Notes: generated by a model from the letters alone, not told the origin. A DNA stretch of 64,000 nt from CAZQFV01 sp964592645 (GCA_964592645.1 CAZQFV010000016.1:1-64000), one strand, 5' to 3'. Counted from the first letter of the stretch, positions 18,545-26,325 are shown. Numbers and translations: made by a program.

Positions 18545-19238
18545 CGCCGTCCTCCTCCTCGTCGTCGCCATTGCGGACAATCTGGCGCACGACCTCGTCC
18601 CAGCGGGGTTCGCCGGTCTCGACCACCCAGGCGGCCGCGCCAAAGCTGTTGGCCACCTTGACCATGGGACTCCACCGCGGCTGCTCGCAGCCGGCTCGCC
18701 ACAACCGCTCCGCCCAGGTGGGCAGGAGCGGGGTGAGCATGGCGTGGTCCAGCCAGGCGAAGAAGCGCGCCAGGATTTCGGCCCGTGGCAGCTCCGGCGG
18801 CACCTCGCGCTGCCCGTTGGGTTGGTCCTTGATCGGCACCGGCGACCCGGTGGGGTCCACCAGGTAGACGTGCTTCATCTTTTCCAGAAGATCCACCGGA
18901 TCGGCCCAGAGGGCCAGGGTGTAGAGGCCCTTTTCCTGGTCGCCCAGGATACGGCCCTGGTATTCCACGCCGCCGAGTTTCGCGACGCTGTAAACGTCAG
19001 GGACGTGCGGGGTGTAGCCGTAGGCCGAGTACGTGGGGTAGTCCCGCCGGACTGCCTGCACCTGCCCCCGCTCGGGGACCTCGATGCTGCGACCGGCGGC
19101 GACCGCCATGCGCAGGGCCTTGAGTGCCGTCAGGTGCCCAACCACCACCAGGTGATATAGGTGCCGCTGGTGATGGGAAACGGCCACCAGCCGCGCCGAG
19201 ACGCCCCCGTAGGTCACCACGGGGAACCGGTCTTCCAC
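18537..19238 (-). CDS. Hypothetical protein, 233 residues, coupled to the helicase
   Basis: GTG 19238 is chosen because AGGAGG lies six bases upstream; this excludes the longer frame. Sequence is globular with no known motif (FPVVTYGGVSARLVAVSHHQ, HLTALKALRMAVAAGRSIEVPE). Its stop overlaps the helicase start by 8 bases, so the two products probably work together. A terminator-like leader hairpin precedes it. Confidence 0.65.
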   Translation of the reverse strand: MEDRFPVVTYGGVSARLVAVSHHQRHLYHLVVVGHLTALKALRMAVAAGRSIEVPERGQVQAVRRDYPTYSAYGYTPHVPDVYSVAKLGGVEYQGRILGDQEKGLYTLALWADPVDLLEKMKHVYLVDPTGSPVPIKDQPNGQREVPPELPRAEILARFFAWLDHAMLTPLLPTWAERLWRAGCEQPRWSPMVKVANSFGAAAWVVETGEPRWDEVVRQIVRNGDDEEEDGDG

Positions 19239-19255
19239 GATACACCTCCTGACAG

Positions 19256-19290
19256 AAAAAAGGGCTAGGATGTGTCGCACCCGAGGCCCT
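19256..19290 (-). promoter_or_regulatory. Terminator-like leader hairpin with six T's before the ribosome site
   Basis: On the minus strand AGGGC (19290-19286) pairs with GCCCT (19265-19261), with GGGTG/CATCC nested inside, followed directly by TTTTTT (19261-19256) and then AGGAGGTG of the next gene. This is an intrinsic-terminator shape placed immediately before a gene, so attenuation is likely. Confidence 0.7.
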
Positions 19291-19323
19291 GGGGCCAGAA
19301 AATAGATTGGTAACGATGTCATG

Positions 19324-19611
19324 TCACGAGAAAACCGCCCAGGCCTCCCGTAGATGGCGAGCCCGCTCCGAGAGCATCCGGGCCAGGTCCGCGATCATCG
19401 CTCGGGTGGGCAGGCCTCGGTCCAACAGGCTCTCGTCCGGCTCGCCCGCGGCGATGCGTTGGCGGGCCTCTTGCACGCGAGCCGCCAGGCCGGCGGGATC
19501 GGCGATGCCGTCGCACAGCCGTGGCAGGTCGCGTTGGGAAAGGTAGATGGAGCCGGACCCCGCGGGCGCGGGGATGCGGGCACCACCGGTCGAGTACAGT
19601 TTCTTGTTCAT
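19324..19611 (-). CDS. Hypothetical protein, 95 residues
   Basis: ATG 19611 with GGGAGG upstream. Helical, charged protein (LCDGIADPAGLAARVQEARQRI) with no known motif. Follows ssb in the same direction and is preceded by an 11-bp-stem leader. Confidence 0.55.
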   Translation of the reverse strand: MNKKLYSTGGARIPAPAGSGSIYLSQRDLPRLCDGIADPAGLAARVQEARQRIAAGEPDESLLDRGLPTRAMIADLARMLSERARHLREAWAVFS

Positions 19612-19633
19612 CGTCTCTGCCTCCCAGAAATGG

Positions 19634-19683
19634 GGGGCGGACGCACACGTCCCCGCCCGGGGGCGGAGTCGCGCGTCCGCCCC
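19634..19683 (-). promoter_or_regulatory. Leader hairpin with 11-bp stem and nested hairpin
   Basis: GGGGCGGACGC (19634-19644) pairs exactly with GCGTCCGCCCC (19673-19683); a CCGCCC/GGGCGG hairpin is nested. On the minus strand it is followed by CCATTTCT and the ribosome site of the 95-residue gene. Confidence 0.65.
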
Positions 19684-19773
19684 AGGCGGATTCCTGCCGG
19701 CAGCAGCGTGGGGACGGCCTGAATGGAGACAGGTCACTCTCCTGGCGTTGCGTCCGGTGTCACAGTGGTGCGC

Positions 19774-20169
19774 TTAGAAGGGGAGTTCATCCCCCTCTTC
19801 TTCCTCGACCTTTTCCTCCTCAGCCGCGGGCGAGCGGTCGCCGCGGGGCAGCAGCACCAGGTCGGAGGCGATCACCTCCGACACGTAGCGCACGTTGCCA
19901 TCGTTGCCCTCGAAGGAGCGGGTCTCGAGGCGGCCCTCGATGTAGACCGGCGCGCCGCGCTCGAGGTACTGGTTGGCCAGCTCGGCCAGGCGATTCCAGC
20001 AAACGACCCGGAACCACTCGACGCGCTCTTGCAACTGTCCCTCGGCGTCGCGCCAGCGGCGGTTGACCGCTACCCGAAAGTTGGTGACGGCCTTTCCGGT
20101 CGGCGTAAACCGCATCTCGGGATCCGTACCCAGGTTGCCCATCAGCATGATCCTGTTGATGCCGCGCAT
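19774..20169 (-). CDS. ssb: Single-stranded DNA-binding protein
   Basis: 131 residues. Classical SSB OB fold: MRGINRIMLMGNLGTDPEMRFTPTGKAV, TNFRVAVNRRWRD, VEWFRVVCWNRLAELANQYLERGAPVYIEGRLETRS. The acidic tail ends in DELPF, the partner-binding tip of bacterial SSBs. Together with primase, clamp and DnaB it forms the element's replication set. Preceded by a leader hairpin. Confidence 0.95.
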   Translation of the reverse strand: MRGINRIMLMGNLGTDPEMRFTPTGKAVTNFRVAVNRRWRDAEGQLQERVEWFRVVCWNRLAELANQYLERGAPVYIEGRLETRSFEGNDGNVRYVSEVIASDLVLLPRGDRSPAAEEEKVEEEEGDELPF

Positions 20170-20195
20170 TGCTTTACTCCTCGAAGAACAATAGC

Positions 20196-20223
20196 CCCCC
20201 TGGCCGGCCGTTCCGGCAGGGGG
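20196..20223 (-). promoter_or_regulatory. ssb leader hairpin
   Basis: CCCCCTG (20196-20202) pairs with CAGGGGG (20217-20223), with GCCGG/CCGGC nested. On the minus strand it is followed by GCTATTGTTCTTCG and then the AGGAG ribosome site of ssb. Confidence 0.65.
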
Positions 20224-20252
20224 TTCACCTACACGTTGCGGTAAAGGGAAAC

Positions 20253-20714
20253 TCAGGCCGCTTCGGCCATACCCTTGAGCCGGGCGAGGACCAGGCTGGC
20301 CTGGAGCCGCGTCAGGCTTTCGGCCAGGGTCTGGGTGACCTCCTCGATCCCGGACTGGGGGGCAAAGGCGACCTCGACAGTCGTCACCTCCTGGACCAGG
20401 CGGGCCAGCCGGCTGCGGGACAACCGCAGCCGCCGGGCCAGGTCCACGATGTAACCAACCTGGCCGGGGGACGGCCGCTCACCGCTGGGGCGAACGCCGG
20501 CCTCCTGCAACACCGCCTCTAGGTAGTCATGGACAATCGGTCGGGCCACCTCGTCGGCGGCCTGGAGCTGCTGGCGGACGACCTCGGTCTGGACCTCGGG
20601 AGTGATGCCCGCGCCAACGGGGACGTTGACGGTGAGCCCCTCGGAGACCAAGAGGCCGTCGCGGCGCTCCCCGGCCAACTTCAGGGTGTACTGCGCCCAG
20701 ATCGTCGTCTCCAT
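20253..20714 (-). CDS. Hypothetical protein, 153 residues
   Basis: ATG 20714, three bases after the stop of the upstream gene. Begins METTIWAQYTLKLAGERRDGLLVSEGLTVNV, a beta-rich start, then a helical part with PSPGQVGYIVDLARRLRLSRSRL, a motif seen in phage and plasmid replication proteins without a known function. Likely coupled to the 370-residue gene upstream. Confidence 0.6.
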   Translation of the reverse strand: METTIWAQYTLKLAGERRDGLLVSEGLTVNVPVGAGITPEVQTEVVRQQLQAADEVARPIVHDYLEAVLQEAGVRPSGERPSPGQVGYIVDLARRLRLSRSRLARLVQEVTTVEVAFAPQSGIEEVTQTLAESLTRLQASLVLARLKGMAEAA

Positions 20715-20717
20715 CGC

Positions 20718-21830
20718 CTAGATCCTCTTGAGCAGCATCCGCGCGGCCTGGGCGATGCCCGCCTTCTTCACGCGACAGGCGGTCTCCAGGGCCTTGCGGT
20801 CGTGGGCCAGTTCGCGGACGTCGGTGCCGCGGGGATAGTTGCCGGCCTCGCCCTCGATGGCAAAGGGGATGGCGAAATCCCCGTTGCGCGAGGTGGCGCT
20901 GGCGCGGACCTGGGCGGCCGGCCGCGCGGCAGCGGGCCGGGCCGGCGCGCTGGTGCGGGACGGCGTAGTCCGGGTTGAGGCCGCGGGACGGGCCGGAGTG
21001 AGCTCCTCCTCGAACAGCACTTCCTCGTCACCGGCGCCGGGCAATTCCTCGTCCAGGGTCGGGGGGACCGCATATTCCTCGGCCCAGGGGTCGCCGGAGC
21101 CGGCCGCGCTTTCGGCGTGGCCGTTCCCGCTGCCATTGCCCGTGCCCTGCTCCCAGGCTTCGACCTCATCCAGGTGCTCCTCGATGAACGCCTGGACCTC
21201 TTCCGGGATCAGCATCGTCTCAAAGAGGTCGACCGACAGGTCGGGGAGCTCGGCCACCAGCGGCGAGATCGTGGCCCCCTTGGGGGTACGCTCGGCCGGG
21301 CCGGCCGACAGGGGCAGCCAGAAGGCGTAGGTGGGCAGCGGCGCGCCGTAGGCCTTGCCGGCTTCGGTCAGAAAGGCGCGCAGTTGCTTCATGGCGTTGC
21401 GCATGTCGCGGCAGACGATGCCGCTGAGGGTCAGGATGGCGAAACCTTGGTAGCCCGCGCTCCACAGGCGGTCGGAGACGACGAGCAGCCGCCAGCGGGA
21501 GCGATAGTCCTGCTCCCAGGGGCGCTGCAGGGTCCGGGGGGCGATCTCCCGGACGCCATCGCGGTAGCGTTCCCAGACCATGTCCTTCCAGCCGGCGATA
21601 GCCAGGCCGAGGCTGGGGAAGAGCCAACCGGGCTCGTCGATCTCACCGTGGGCGATGTCCAATGGCGCGGGCAGGTCGAGGTCGTTGATCCCCAGGCTGA
21701 CCAGGTGCCGCTGGGGGACCTCGAAGCCACCGTCGCGGGCGTCGTGGCGCCACTGGATCACGGGGTACTTCGGGCCGGAATCGAACGACCGGCGGGGCTG
21801 CTGAAAGGTGCGACCGTGGAAGCCGCTCAT
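20718..21830 (-). CDS. Hypothetical protein, 370 residues, DUF5895-like
   Basis: ATG 21830 preferred over GTG 21833 by spacing from AAGGAGG. N-terminal 230 residues are globular (GPKYPVIQWRHDARDGG, GWLFPSLGLAIAGWKDMVW) and resemble a DUF5895-type protein; then an acidic, Ala/Pro/Thr-rich linker, then a basic helical end. It may be a single-strand-binding or recombination accessory protein judged by its place before ssb, but no motif proves this. Confidence 0.5.
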   Translation of the reverse strand: MSGFHGRTFQQPRRSFDSGPKYPVIQWRHDARDGGFEVPQRHLVSLGINDLDLPAPLDIAHGEIDEPGWLFPSLGLAIAGWKDMVWERYRDGVREIAPRTLQRPWEQDYRSRWRLLVVSDRLWSAGYQGFAILTLSGIVCRDMRNAMKQLRAFLTEAGKAYGAPLPTYAFWLPLSAGPAERTPKGATISPLVAELPDLSVDLFETMLIPEEVQAFIEEHLDEVEAWEQGTGNGSGNGHAESAAGSGDPWAEEYAVPPTLDEELPGAGDEEVLFEEELTPARPAASTRTTPSRTSAPARPAAARPAAQVRASATSRNGDFAIPFAIEGEAGNYPRGTDVRELAHDRKALETACRVKKAGIAQAARMLLKRI

Positions 21831-21833
21831 CAC

Positions 21834-22172
21834 ATCCTCCTTGCGCGTTTCAGTTGAGATCGGACAACAAGACGCGCCGGGTCTTCCAGGGGAGTCTTTG
21901 TAGCCTGGTTCCCGGCATCAGCCGTCGTGCCTGCTGCTTACCCCGGCGCCGGTTTCACCCGGGTAGGGGCTGGTGCGGTGCGCTTCGCGGGGGCAAAGCC
22001 GGCCGTGTCACGACCGGGGCCGCTCCCTGCTACTGGCGTGGGCCAACCCACGCGGACGGGGTCCCAAAGGTTGCCCCGTGGTTGTGGACTATTCAGTTGT
22101 AAGGTCTACGGGCACATACTGGCTTGCCTGAGCTTTACTACCTCCTGGGCCACGGTGAGGAGATCGTGGACT
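21834..22172. other. Structured non-coding gap of 340 bases
   Basis: No credible gene on either strand. It is full of short GC hairpins: GCGTGGG (22036-22042) with CCCACGC (22047-22053), ACGGGG (22056-22061) with CCCCGT (22074-22079), and several weaker ones. Near the downstream gene the minus strand reads AAGAC-CCGGCGC-GTCTT then GTTGTCC. It may be a long structured leader or a non-coding RNA; no known riboswitch family was recognised. Confidence 0.4.
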
Positions 22173-22409
22173 CTACGGCACCGGCGTGGGGTAGAGCGTG
22201 TTGGGGAGGACTTCGCCGACGTGCCGTGCGGCGGCGGCAATCTCCGGTCCGAAGAGCACGAGCAGGACCACCACGACGACAAGGGCGAGAAAGATGGCCA
22301 GTCCAATCTGCATCTGCCCCCGGACCGTGAGGCTAAGGGAGAGCATGGCCCGGGCCAGGGCCTTCAGGCGGTTCAGGATCTTGCTGATGGTTCCGTACTG
22401 TTTGAACAT
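22173..22409 (-). CDS. Small single-pass membrane protein, 78 residues
   Basis: ATG 22409 follows AAAAGGAGG. One strong membrane segment, QIGLAIFLALVVVVVLLVLFG, flanked by a basic N-terminal region and a short acidic/Pro end. Unknown function; it lies downstream of a three-way-junction leader. Confidence 0.65.
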   Translation of the reverse strand: MFKQYGTISKILNRLKALARAMLSLSLTVRGQMQIGLAIFLALVVVVVLLVLFGPEIAAAARHVGEVLPNTLYPTPVP

Positions 22410-22528
22410 GCGCGCCTCCTTTTCGCGACCGGCGGGGAGACGCGCGGGCCGCAGTACCCCCTCGAGGGGCAGTGGCGCACCACGTCCCCCCAACGGGGAT
22501 CGGCCGGTGGTACCGGGTCGAGAAACAC

Positions 22529-22601
22529 AAAAAGCCGGGTCAATCTCCAACGACGCATGGCGTCGTCGGCGTGGCGGACGAATCCGCAGATCAACCCGGC
22601 T
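22529..22601 (-). ncRNA. Three-way-junction RNA leader or terminator
   Basis: On the minus strand an outer helix (22601-22589 with 22545-22533, AGCCGGGT/ACCCGGCT core) encloses two hairpins: GCGGA-TTCG-TCCGC with a stable UUCG tetraloop (22587-22574) and ACGACGC-CAT-GCGTCGT (22566-22550). The outer helix is followed by TTTTTGTG. It lies between two small membrane-protein genes and looks like a terminator/attenuator with an added fold. Confidence 0.65.
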
Positions 22602-22660
22602 AGTTGCCGTTGAAAACAGCCTGGGCAAGGATCACCCGGGCCGGGAACAGGGAGGAAGGT

Positions 22661-22879
22661 CTATTCCTCCTCGAACCATTTGGTGTAGCAGCGTGGACAG
22701 ACATGGACGCGGGGGAGCGACGGGCTCATGTAGATCGTGCGGCTGTCACGGCGATAAAGCCGGCGGCCGCACCGGCCACAGGAGACCAGGCGGTTCCCCT
22801 GCCTGGCCCGCCAGGCCAGGAAGATCGAAACGGCGGTGATCGGGAGCAGAGCGAGAACGACAGCGATGATGCCAGGCAC
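22661..22879 (-). CDS. Small membrane protein with zinc ribbon, 72 residues
   Basis: GTG 22879 with AGGAGGTG upstream. N-terminal membrane helix (PGIIAVVLALLPITAVSIFLAW) followed by CGRCGRRLYRR and CPRCYTKW, a four-Cys zinc site. Unknown role. Confidence 0.65.
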   Translation of the reverse strand: MPGIIAVVLALLPITAVSIFLAWRARQGNRLVSCGRCGRRLYRRDSRTIYMSPSLPRVHVCPRCYTKWFEEE

Positions 22880-22889
22880 AACCCACCTC

Positions 22890-22974
22890 CTTGTTTGTGG
22901 CTTTCTGCAAACAAGAGAGGCGGGCACGGACATGGTCCGCCCTTGGACCGGAGGCGGAACGGCGTGCCCGCCTC
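22890..22974 (-). promoter_or_regulatory. Leader with 12-bp stem and a second hairpin next to the ribosome site
   Basis: GAGGCGGGCACG (22917-22928) pairs perfectly with its complement at 22963-22974, enclosing GGTCC/GGACC. Closer to the gene, CTTGTTTG and CAAACAAG (22908-22915 with 22890-22897) pair and end at the AGGAGGTG of the 72-residue gene, so the ribosome site could be partly masked. Confidence 0.6.
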
Positions 22975-23375
22975 GGCCGGCGGACGGGAACCCTCCAGGG
23001 GCAGCGGCAATCGAACCTTTCGGGAAGGAATGGGCGCAGCCATACGGTCTCATGTTGGTCCAGTGACCCATAGGGACCGCAAGGCCCTGCCCTCATTCCG
23101 GCGGCACGAACCGCTTGCCGGGAACGGAGGGACGGACAGCTCCCGCTATCCGTACAGCCCCATTGGGGCGCCCCTCGGATTGTCGTTGTGAAGCACAATG
23201 CCGAGGGTCATCAGGGCTGCTCGATGATGAGCAGTTTCCCCCTGGCGAACACTTGGCTCACAGCGATTATCCCACGAGGTGAGAGAATCACTGCGTTGGG
23301 CTGGGCGGGGGATATCCAGGCCGATCTCCAGAGAGGGAGAGCGGACAAGGAACAAGAGCAGCACTACCCAGGTGA
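22975..23375. other. Non-coding gap at the edge of the cargo island
   Basis: No supported gene on either strand. Short imperfect hairpins occur around 23160-23215, but nothing diagnostic was seen. Confidence 0.4.
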
Positions 23376-23455
23376 CCAAAGGGCAGTTCTCCGCATCCGT
23401 GGGCCGGCCAAGAGGCCGCCCACAGGGCCTACGGGTGCGCAGAACTGCTCTTTGG
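23376..23455. repeat. 80-bp near-perfect hairpin (palindromic element)
   Basis: 23376-23400 pairs with 23431-23455 over about 24 base pairs with one unpaired position and two G-T pairs; arms begin CCAAAGGGCAGTTCT and end AGAACTGCTCTTTGG. The loop is itself GC-palindromic. The plus strand continues TTGTTAAAG. It may terminate the decayed AbiE-type gene on the minus strand or be a small mobile palindrome. Confidence 0.6.
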
Positions 23456-23621
23456 TTGTTAAAGTTCGGCTGCGCCAGGGGCAGCCCGGCATGGGACTGG
23501 GTGCCTGTGATTGCTTTGTGCACCGATCCGCCCCGGAGGGGCCGGCCGGCTGCGGCCTGGGCATGTATATCTTATCATGCCGAAGGCCCATGTTCAAGTG
23601 GCGATTTTTCCGGAAAGCAGA

Positions 23622-24350
23622 TTACTCTTCGCCCCAGGGGCCGCCTGCGGGCCAGGTTCGGTTGAACTCCGCTCTGTTCGCGATTACCGACAAGAGCGGC
23701 ACGAGAAAGCCAGCCAGCTCTTCGATGATTTGACCGAACTCAACGCCACTGACATCCAATCTGTTGCGGCGGAGAAAGGCTTTCCACTGGGTGACCTTCG
23801 TGGGGTCTCGGGCGAACTCGGGGGTGAGCGCCGGCGGCGTGCCGGCCGGCACTTCGGTACGACGGCGCTCGAAGGTGGACTGGATCGCCTGGGCCAGTGT
23901 CGCCCCATCGAAGTCAAAGGCGCGGGAGATCATCCAGAGATCGTAAAAGTCTTTCATTCGGCTGTTCAGGAGGCCCAGCGAAACCATCGCCTGCAACTTC
24001 TCGGCGATGACGGCTTCTTTGGTGTAGGCTCGCAGCCGGGGGGCCGGAAAATCCAACAGGGTCGGGTACTCCACCTCTGGAGCGGCCGTCACGACGTCGC
24101 CAAAGCCAATGTCAATCTGCAGGTTGATGCGGGCCCTTTCCAGTCTGGCAGTCAACTGCACCCGCTGGCCCTGGTATTCCTGGTCCTCGCGAATGGCCGT
24201 TACCTGGATGCTGCCTGGATCAAAGGTGAGGCCGTCAGGTTCCACGTCGGGGTATTCCCGCGGTAGGCCATGCTCATCCAGGTCGCGTGGGCGGAGCGCG
24301 CCGGTCCGCCGCACGATTTCCAGGATACGCTGAGTTTGCGTCTGTTTCAT
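23622..24350 (-). pseudogene. AbiEi-AbiEii remnant: antitoxin N-terminus joined to toxin C-terminus
   Basis: 242 codons from ATG 24350. The first 33 residues (MKQTQTQRILEIVRRTGALR) are the start of an AbiEi-type antitoxin winged helix. From about residue 37 (DGLTFDPGSIQVTAIREDQE) the sequence is the C-terminal two thirds of an AbiEii nucleotidyltransferase toxin (LQIDIGFGDVVTAAP, YTKEAVIAEKLQAMV, SRMKDFYDLWMI). The nucleotidyltransferase motif (GS...DxD) and the body of the antitoxin are absent. A single in-frame deletion across the gene pair explains this, and the product should be inactive as a toxin. Confidence 0.8.
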
Positions 24351-24467
24351 CTTACCTGTGCCCAACGGATCGCTCCTGCCGTGTCACAAATGCTCGGAAG
24401 TTGTTATCAACTACCCTATGAATTGGAACACTTCAGGTGCCCGTCGTCAAGTAAGGTGCGAAGGCGG

Positions 24468-24650
24468 GATGCATGTTTCTGGATGGGCAGGCCAGCGGTC
24501 CCTGAGCGGAGCCGCTCGGAGCGAAGCGGAGAGCGGCGAAGTCGAAGGGCCGCTGGCCCCTAGAGGCGCGGCCGCCCTTCGACTACGCAGCCTTGGGCCG
24601 CTCCGCTCAGGGATCGGCCGCGCCCCTTGCCCATCTAGAGACATGCATCC
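24468..24650. mobile_element. MITE-like element, 183 bp
   Basis: Terminal inverted repeats of about 23 bp (GGATGCATGTTTCTGG at the left, its complement with two changes at the right end 24628-24650) with further pairing inside (GTCCCTGAGCGGAG against CTCCGCTCAGGGAT). No coding capacity. GCG flanks both ends and may be a 3-bp target duplication. The interior holds CGAAGTCGAAGGGC, a common bacterial palindrome unit. Confidence 0.6.
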
Positions 24651-24808
24651 GCGGAGGCGGAGAGCCACGCAGATCGGACAGCCGCTGGCGCAGGTCGTTG
24701 ATACCGGGCGGCTGCTACCGTATACTATTGGCGAAAGTCGCATTGGTGGCGAGGACATAGCACAAGGCAGATCGCTGCTCTCACCAGAAGTCATCCGGAG
24801 GCGCGACC

Positions 24809-25435
24809 GTGGAAAGAGTTGCCTGGTCCGGCACGATCGTTTCGGTACAGCCCCGCATCCGCTTCACCCGCTCGTTCGATGAGCGGGGCCACAGCTACCT
24901 GGGATACAGCCTACGCATAGCCGGAATGGTCGGCGGTGAGCCCCGCGAGTTCTCTGTCGGCGTGGGCAAGGCGGCGCACGAGAAGCACAGGTTCCAGGTA
25001 GGAGACCAGGTACGCGGCGAATCACTCCCCGTCGCCGATGAGCGGTTGGAAGACGTGGAGCTCTACCGAACGACCAGAATAGCGGTCGTGGAGCGCTTCG
25101 CAGGGGAGTCCGCCAGCCCGCCCCCCTGGCACGGCGTTCCTCCGAGCCTGGATGAGTACCGTGCGCGGGGAGACCGGCGGCTGGCGGCACAGACCTACGC
25201 GCAAAAGTGCAGGACGTGCATCTGGGGCTGCCGCATGCCGGTAGTGATCATCGTGGACCAGTGGCGGCCGGAGCAGAAACGCTATCGGTTTGAGACGTTC
25301 TGTTACGGTCCCAAGTCGTGCCGTTTCTATGCTGCGGGACCTACGCGCAAAGTGCCCGGACGACGGGGGATGACCTGGGAAGAACCGGATTGGCTGTACG
25401 AGCAGGCTACTGCCCACCGGGGTCCGGACGAATAG
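24809..25435 (+). CDS. Hypothetical Cys-containing protein, 208 residues
   Basis: GTG 24809 with CCGGAGG upstream. N-terminal 80 residues are beta-rich and look OB-fold-like (GTIVSVQPRIRFTRSFDERG, EFSVGVGKAAHEKHRFQVGD). The C-terminal part holds CRTCIWGCRMPV and CYGPKSCRFY, a possible metal site. No family recognised. It lies in the cargo island after the MITE-like element. Confidence 0.6.
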   Translation: MERVAWSGTIVSVQPRIRFTRSFDERGHSYLGYSLRIAGMVGGEPREFSVGVGKAAHEKHRFQVGDQVRGESLPVADERLEDVELYRTTRIAVVERFAGESASPPPWHGVPPSLDEYRARGDRRLAAQTYAQKCRTCIWGCRMPVVIIVDQWRPEQKRYRFETFCYGPKSCRFYAAGPTRKVPGRRGMTWEEPDWLYEQATAHRGPDE

Positions 25436-25458
25436 CGGCGGCGAAAGGGACCAGGGCG

Positions 25459-25828
25459 TTATGCTGAAGCCGGCGGGAGCCAGCGCAATTGCCCGCGCAT
25501 CTCCTCGACGCTGACCTGCTGCAACAGGATCAGTAGCCGACGAGCGGTTTCCCCGATCGCAGCCTGTTTGGCCACGACGATGCCGGCATGCCCGTGTCCC
25601 TGCGACAGGTAGGAGAGGTGTAAAGGCACATAGTCAGAGGCGTTGAAACTAAAGAGCGTACGCCCCTGTTCGGCAGCAAAGGCCAACTGCTCGGCGTCGG
25701 TGAGCCCCCGCCGGCCGGCCCCGGCGAACCGTCAGCACGGCTATGACGTGCTGACGGTTCGCCGGGGCCACGCTTTCGTGAACATCCTCGTCGATGTACA
25801 GGCGGATCCGCGAAGAGGGCTCATCCAT
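25459..25828 (-). pseudogene. DUF5615 PIN-like toxin gene, frameshifted at a palindrome
   Basis: The first part, MDEPSSRIRLYIDEDVHESV, and the last part, EQLAFAAEQGRTLFSFNASDY, are typical of a DUF5615 PIN-like toxin but lie in different frames. Between them is a 23-bp perfect inverted repeat with a 7-base loop (25717-25769). An extra G in the right arm causes the frameshift, and the loop is inverted so that the plus strand, not the gene strand, reads RQHGYDVLTV. It pairs with the DUF433 gene upstream (9 bases apart). Confidence 0.75.
25717..25769. repeat. 23-bp perfect inverted repeat with 7-base loop inside the toxin gene
   Basis: Arms 25717-25739 and 25747-25769 are exact complements; the loop is GCTATGA on the plus strand. 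The core CGTCAGCACG/CGTGCTGACG is natural coding sequence for a Q-H-x-x-x-V-L-T stretch; the outer part of the arms looks copied from one side to the other. Confidence 0.85.
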
Positions 25829-25837
25829 AGCGCCGCC

Positions 25838-26251
25838 TCACTCTTTGGGGCGCAGTACGCCACCGGCGCTCATCTCCAGATGAAAGCGGTCCAGAACCGC
25901 CGGCAGCTCATCCCCTTCCATGTCGGCGTCGATCTCGGCCTGGTGGTCGTAGTAGTAGCTCAAGGCATCGTGCAATTGGGCGGGCGTCAGGTCGGGGAAC
26001 CCGGCCAGTATTTCTGCCGGCGAGTACCCCATGCGGTTGTATCCGACCAACGTCTTGACCGGAATGCGGGTCCCCTGCACGACCGGCCGGCCGCCGCAGA
26101 CGCCGGGTGTGCGGGTAATGTGGGGGTGGCCGGTCAGAGCTTCCGGATCCAGGCTGATCTGCACGACCTGCCGCTCGGACAACCCCAGCGGGCGGGCCGG
26201 CCGCAAGACGCCATTCTCGTAGGTCGCCTGGACAATGATAGGCTCGGCCAT
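25838..26251 (-). CDS. DUF433 antitoxin with AF2212-like N-terminus
   Basis: 137 residues; ATG 26251 with GGAGG upstream. Residues 1-38 (IIVQATYENGVLRPARPLGLSERQ) match the AF2212/DUF104 type; residues 45-110 (ITRTPGVCGGRPVVQGTRIPVKTLV, GYSPAEILAGFPDLTPAQLHDALSYYY) are DUF433. Such proteins are antitoxins to DUF5615 PIN-like toxins, which here is broken. An extended -10 promoter lies upstream. Confidence 0.85.
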   Translation of the reverse strand: MAEPIIVQATYENGVLRPARPLGLSERQVVQISLDPEALTGHPHITRTPGVCGGRPVVQGTRIPVKTLVGYNRMGYSPAEILAGFPDLTPAQLHDALSYYYDHQAEIDADMEGDELPAVLDRFHLEMSAGGVLRPKE

Positions 26252-26325
26252 CGCTATCCTCCTCCCGGACGTAACTGGGCGCCGGGCATCCCACTGCTCT
26301 CAACAGGCCGGAACCTGCTAAAGCG

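Noticed and set aside
21890..22080. Cobalamin riboswitch or other known RNA class in the hairpin-rich gap
   Set aside because: Conserved boxes of known riboswitches, tmRNA or RNase P RNA could not be found on either strand.
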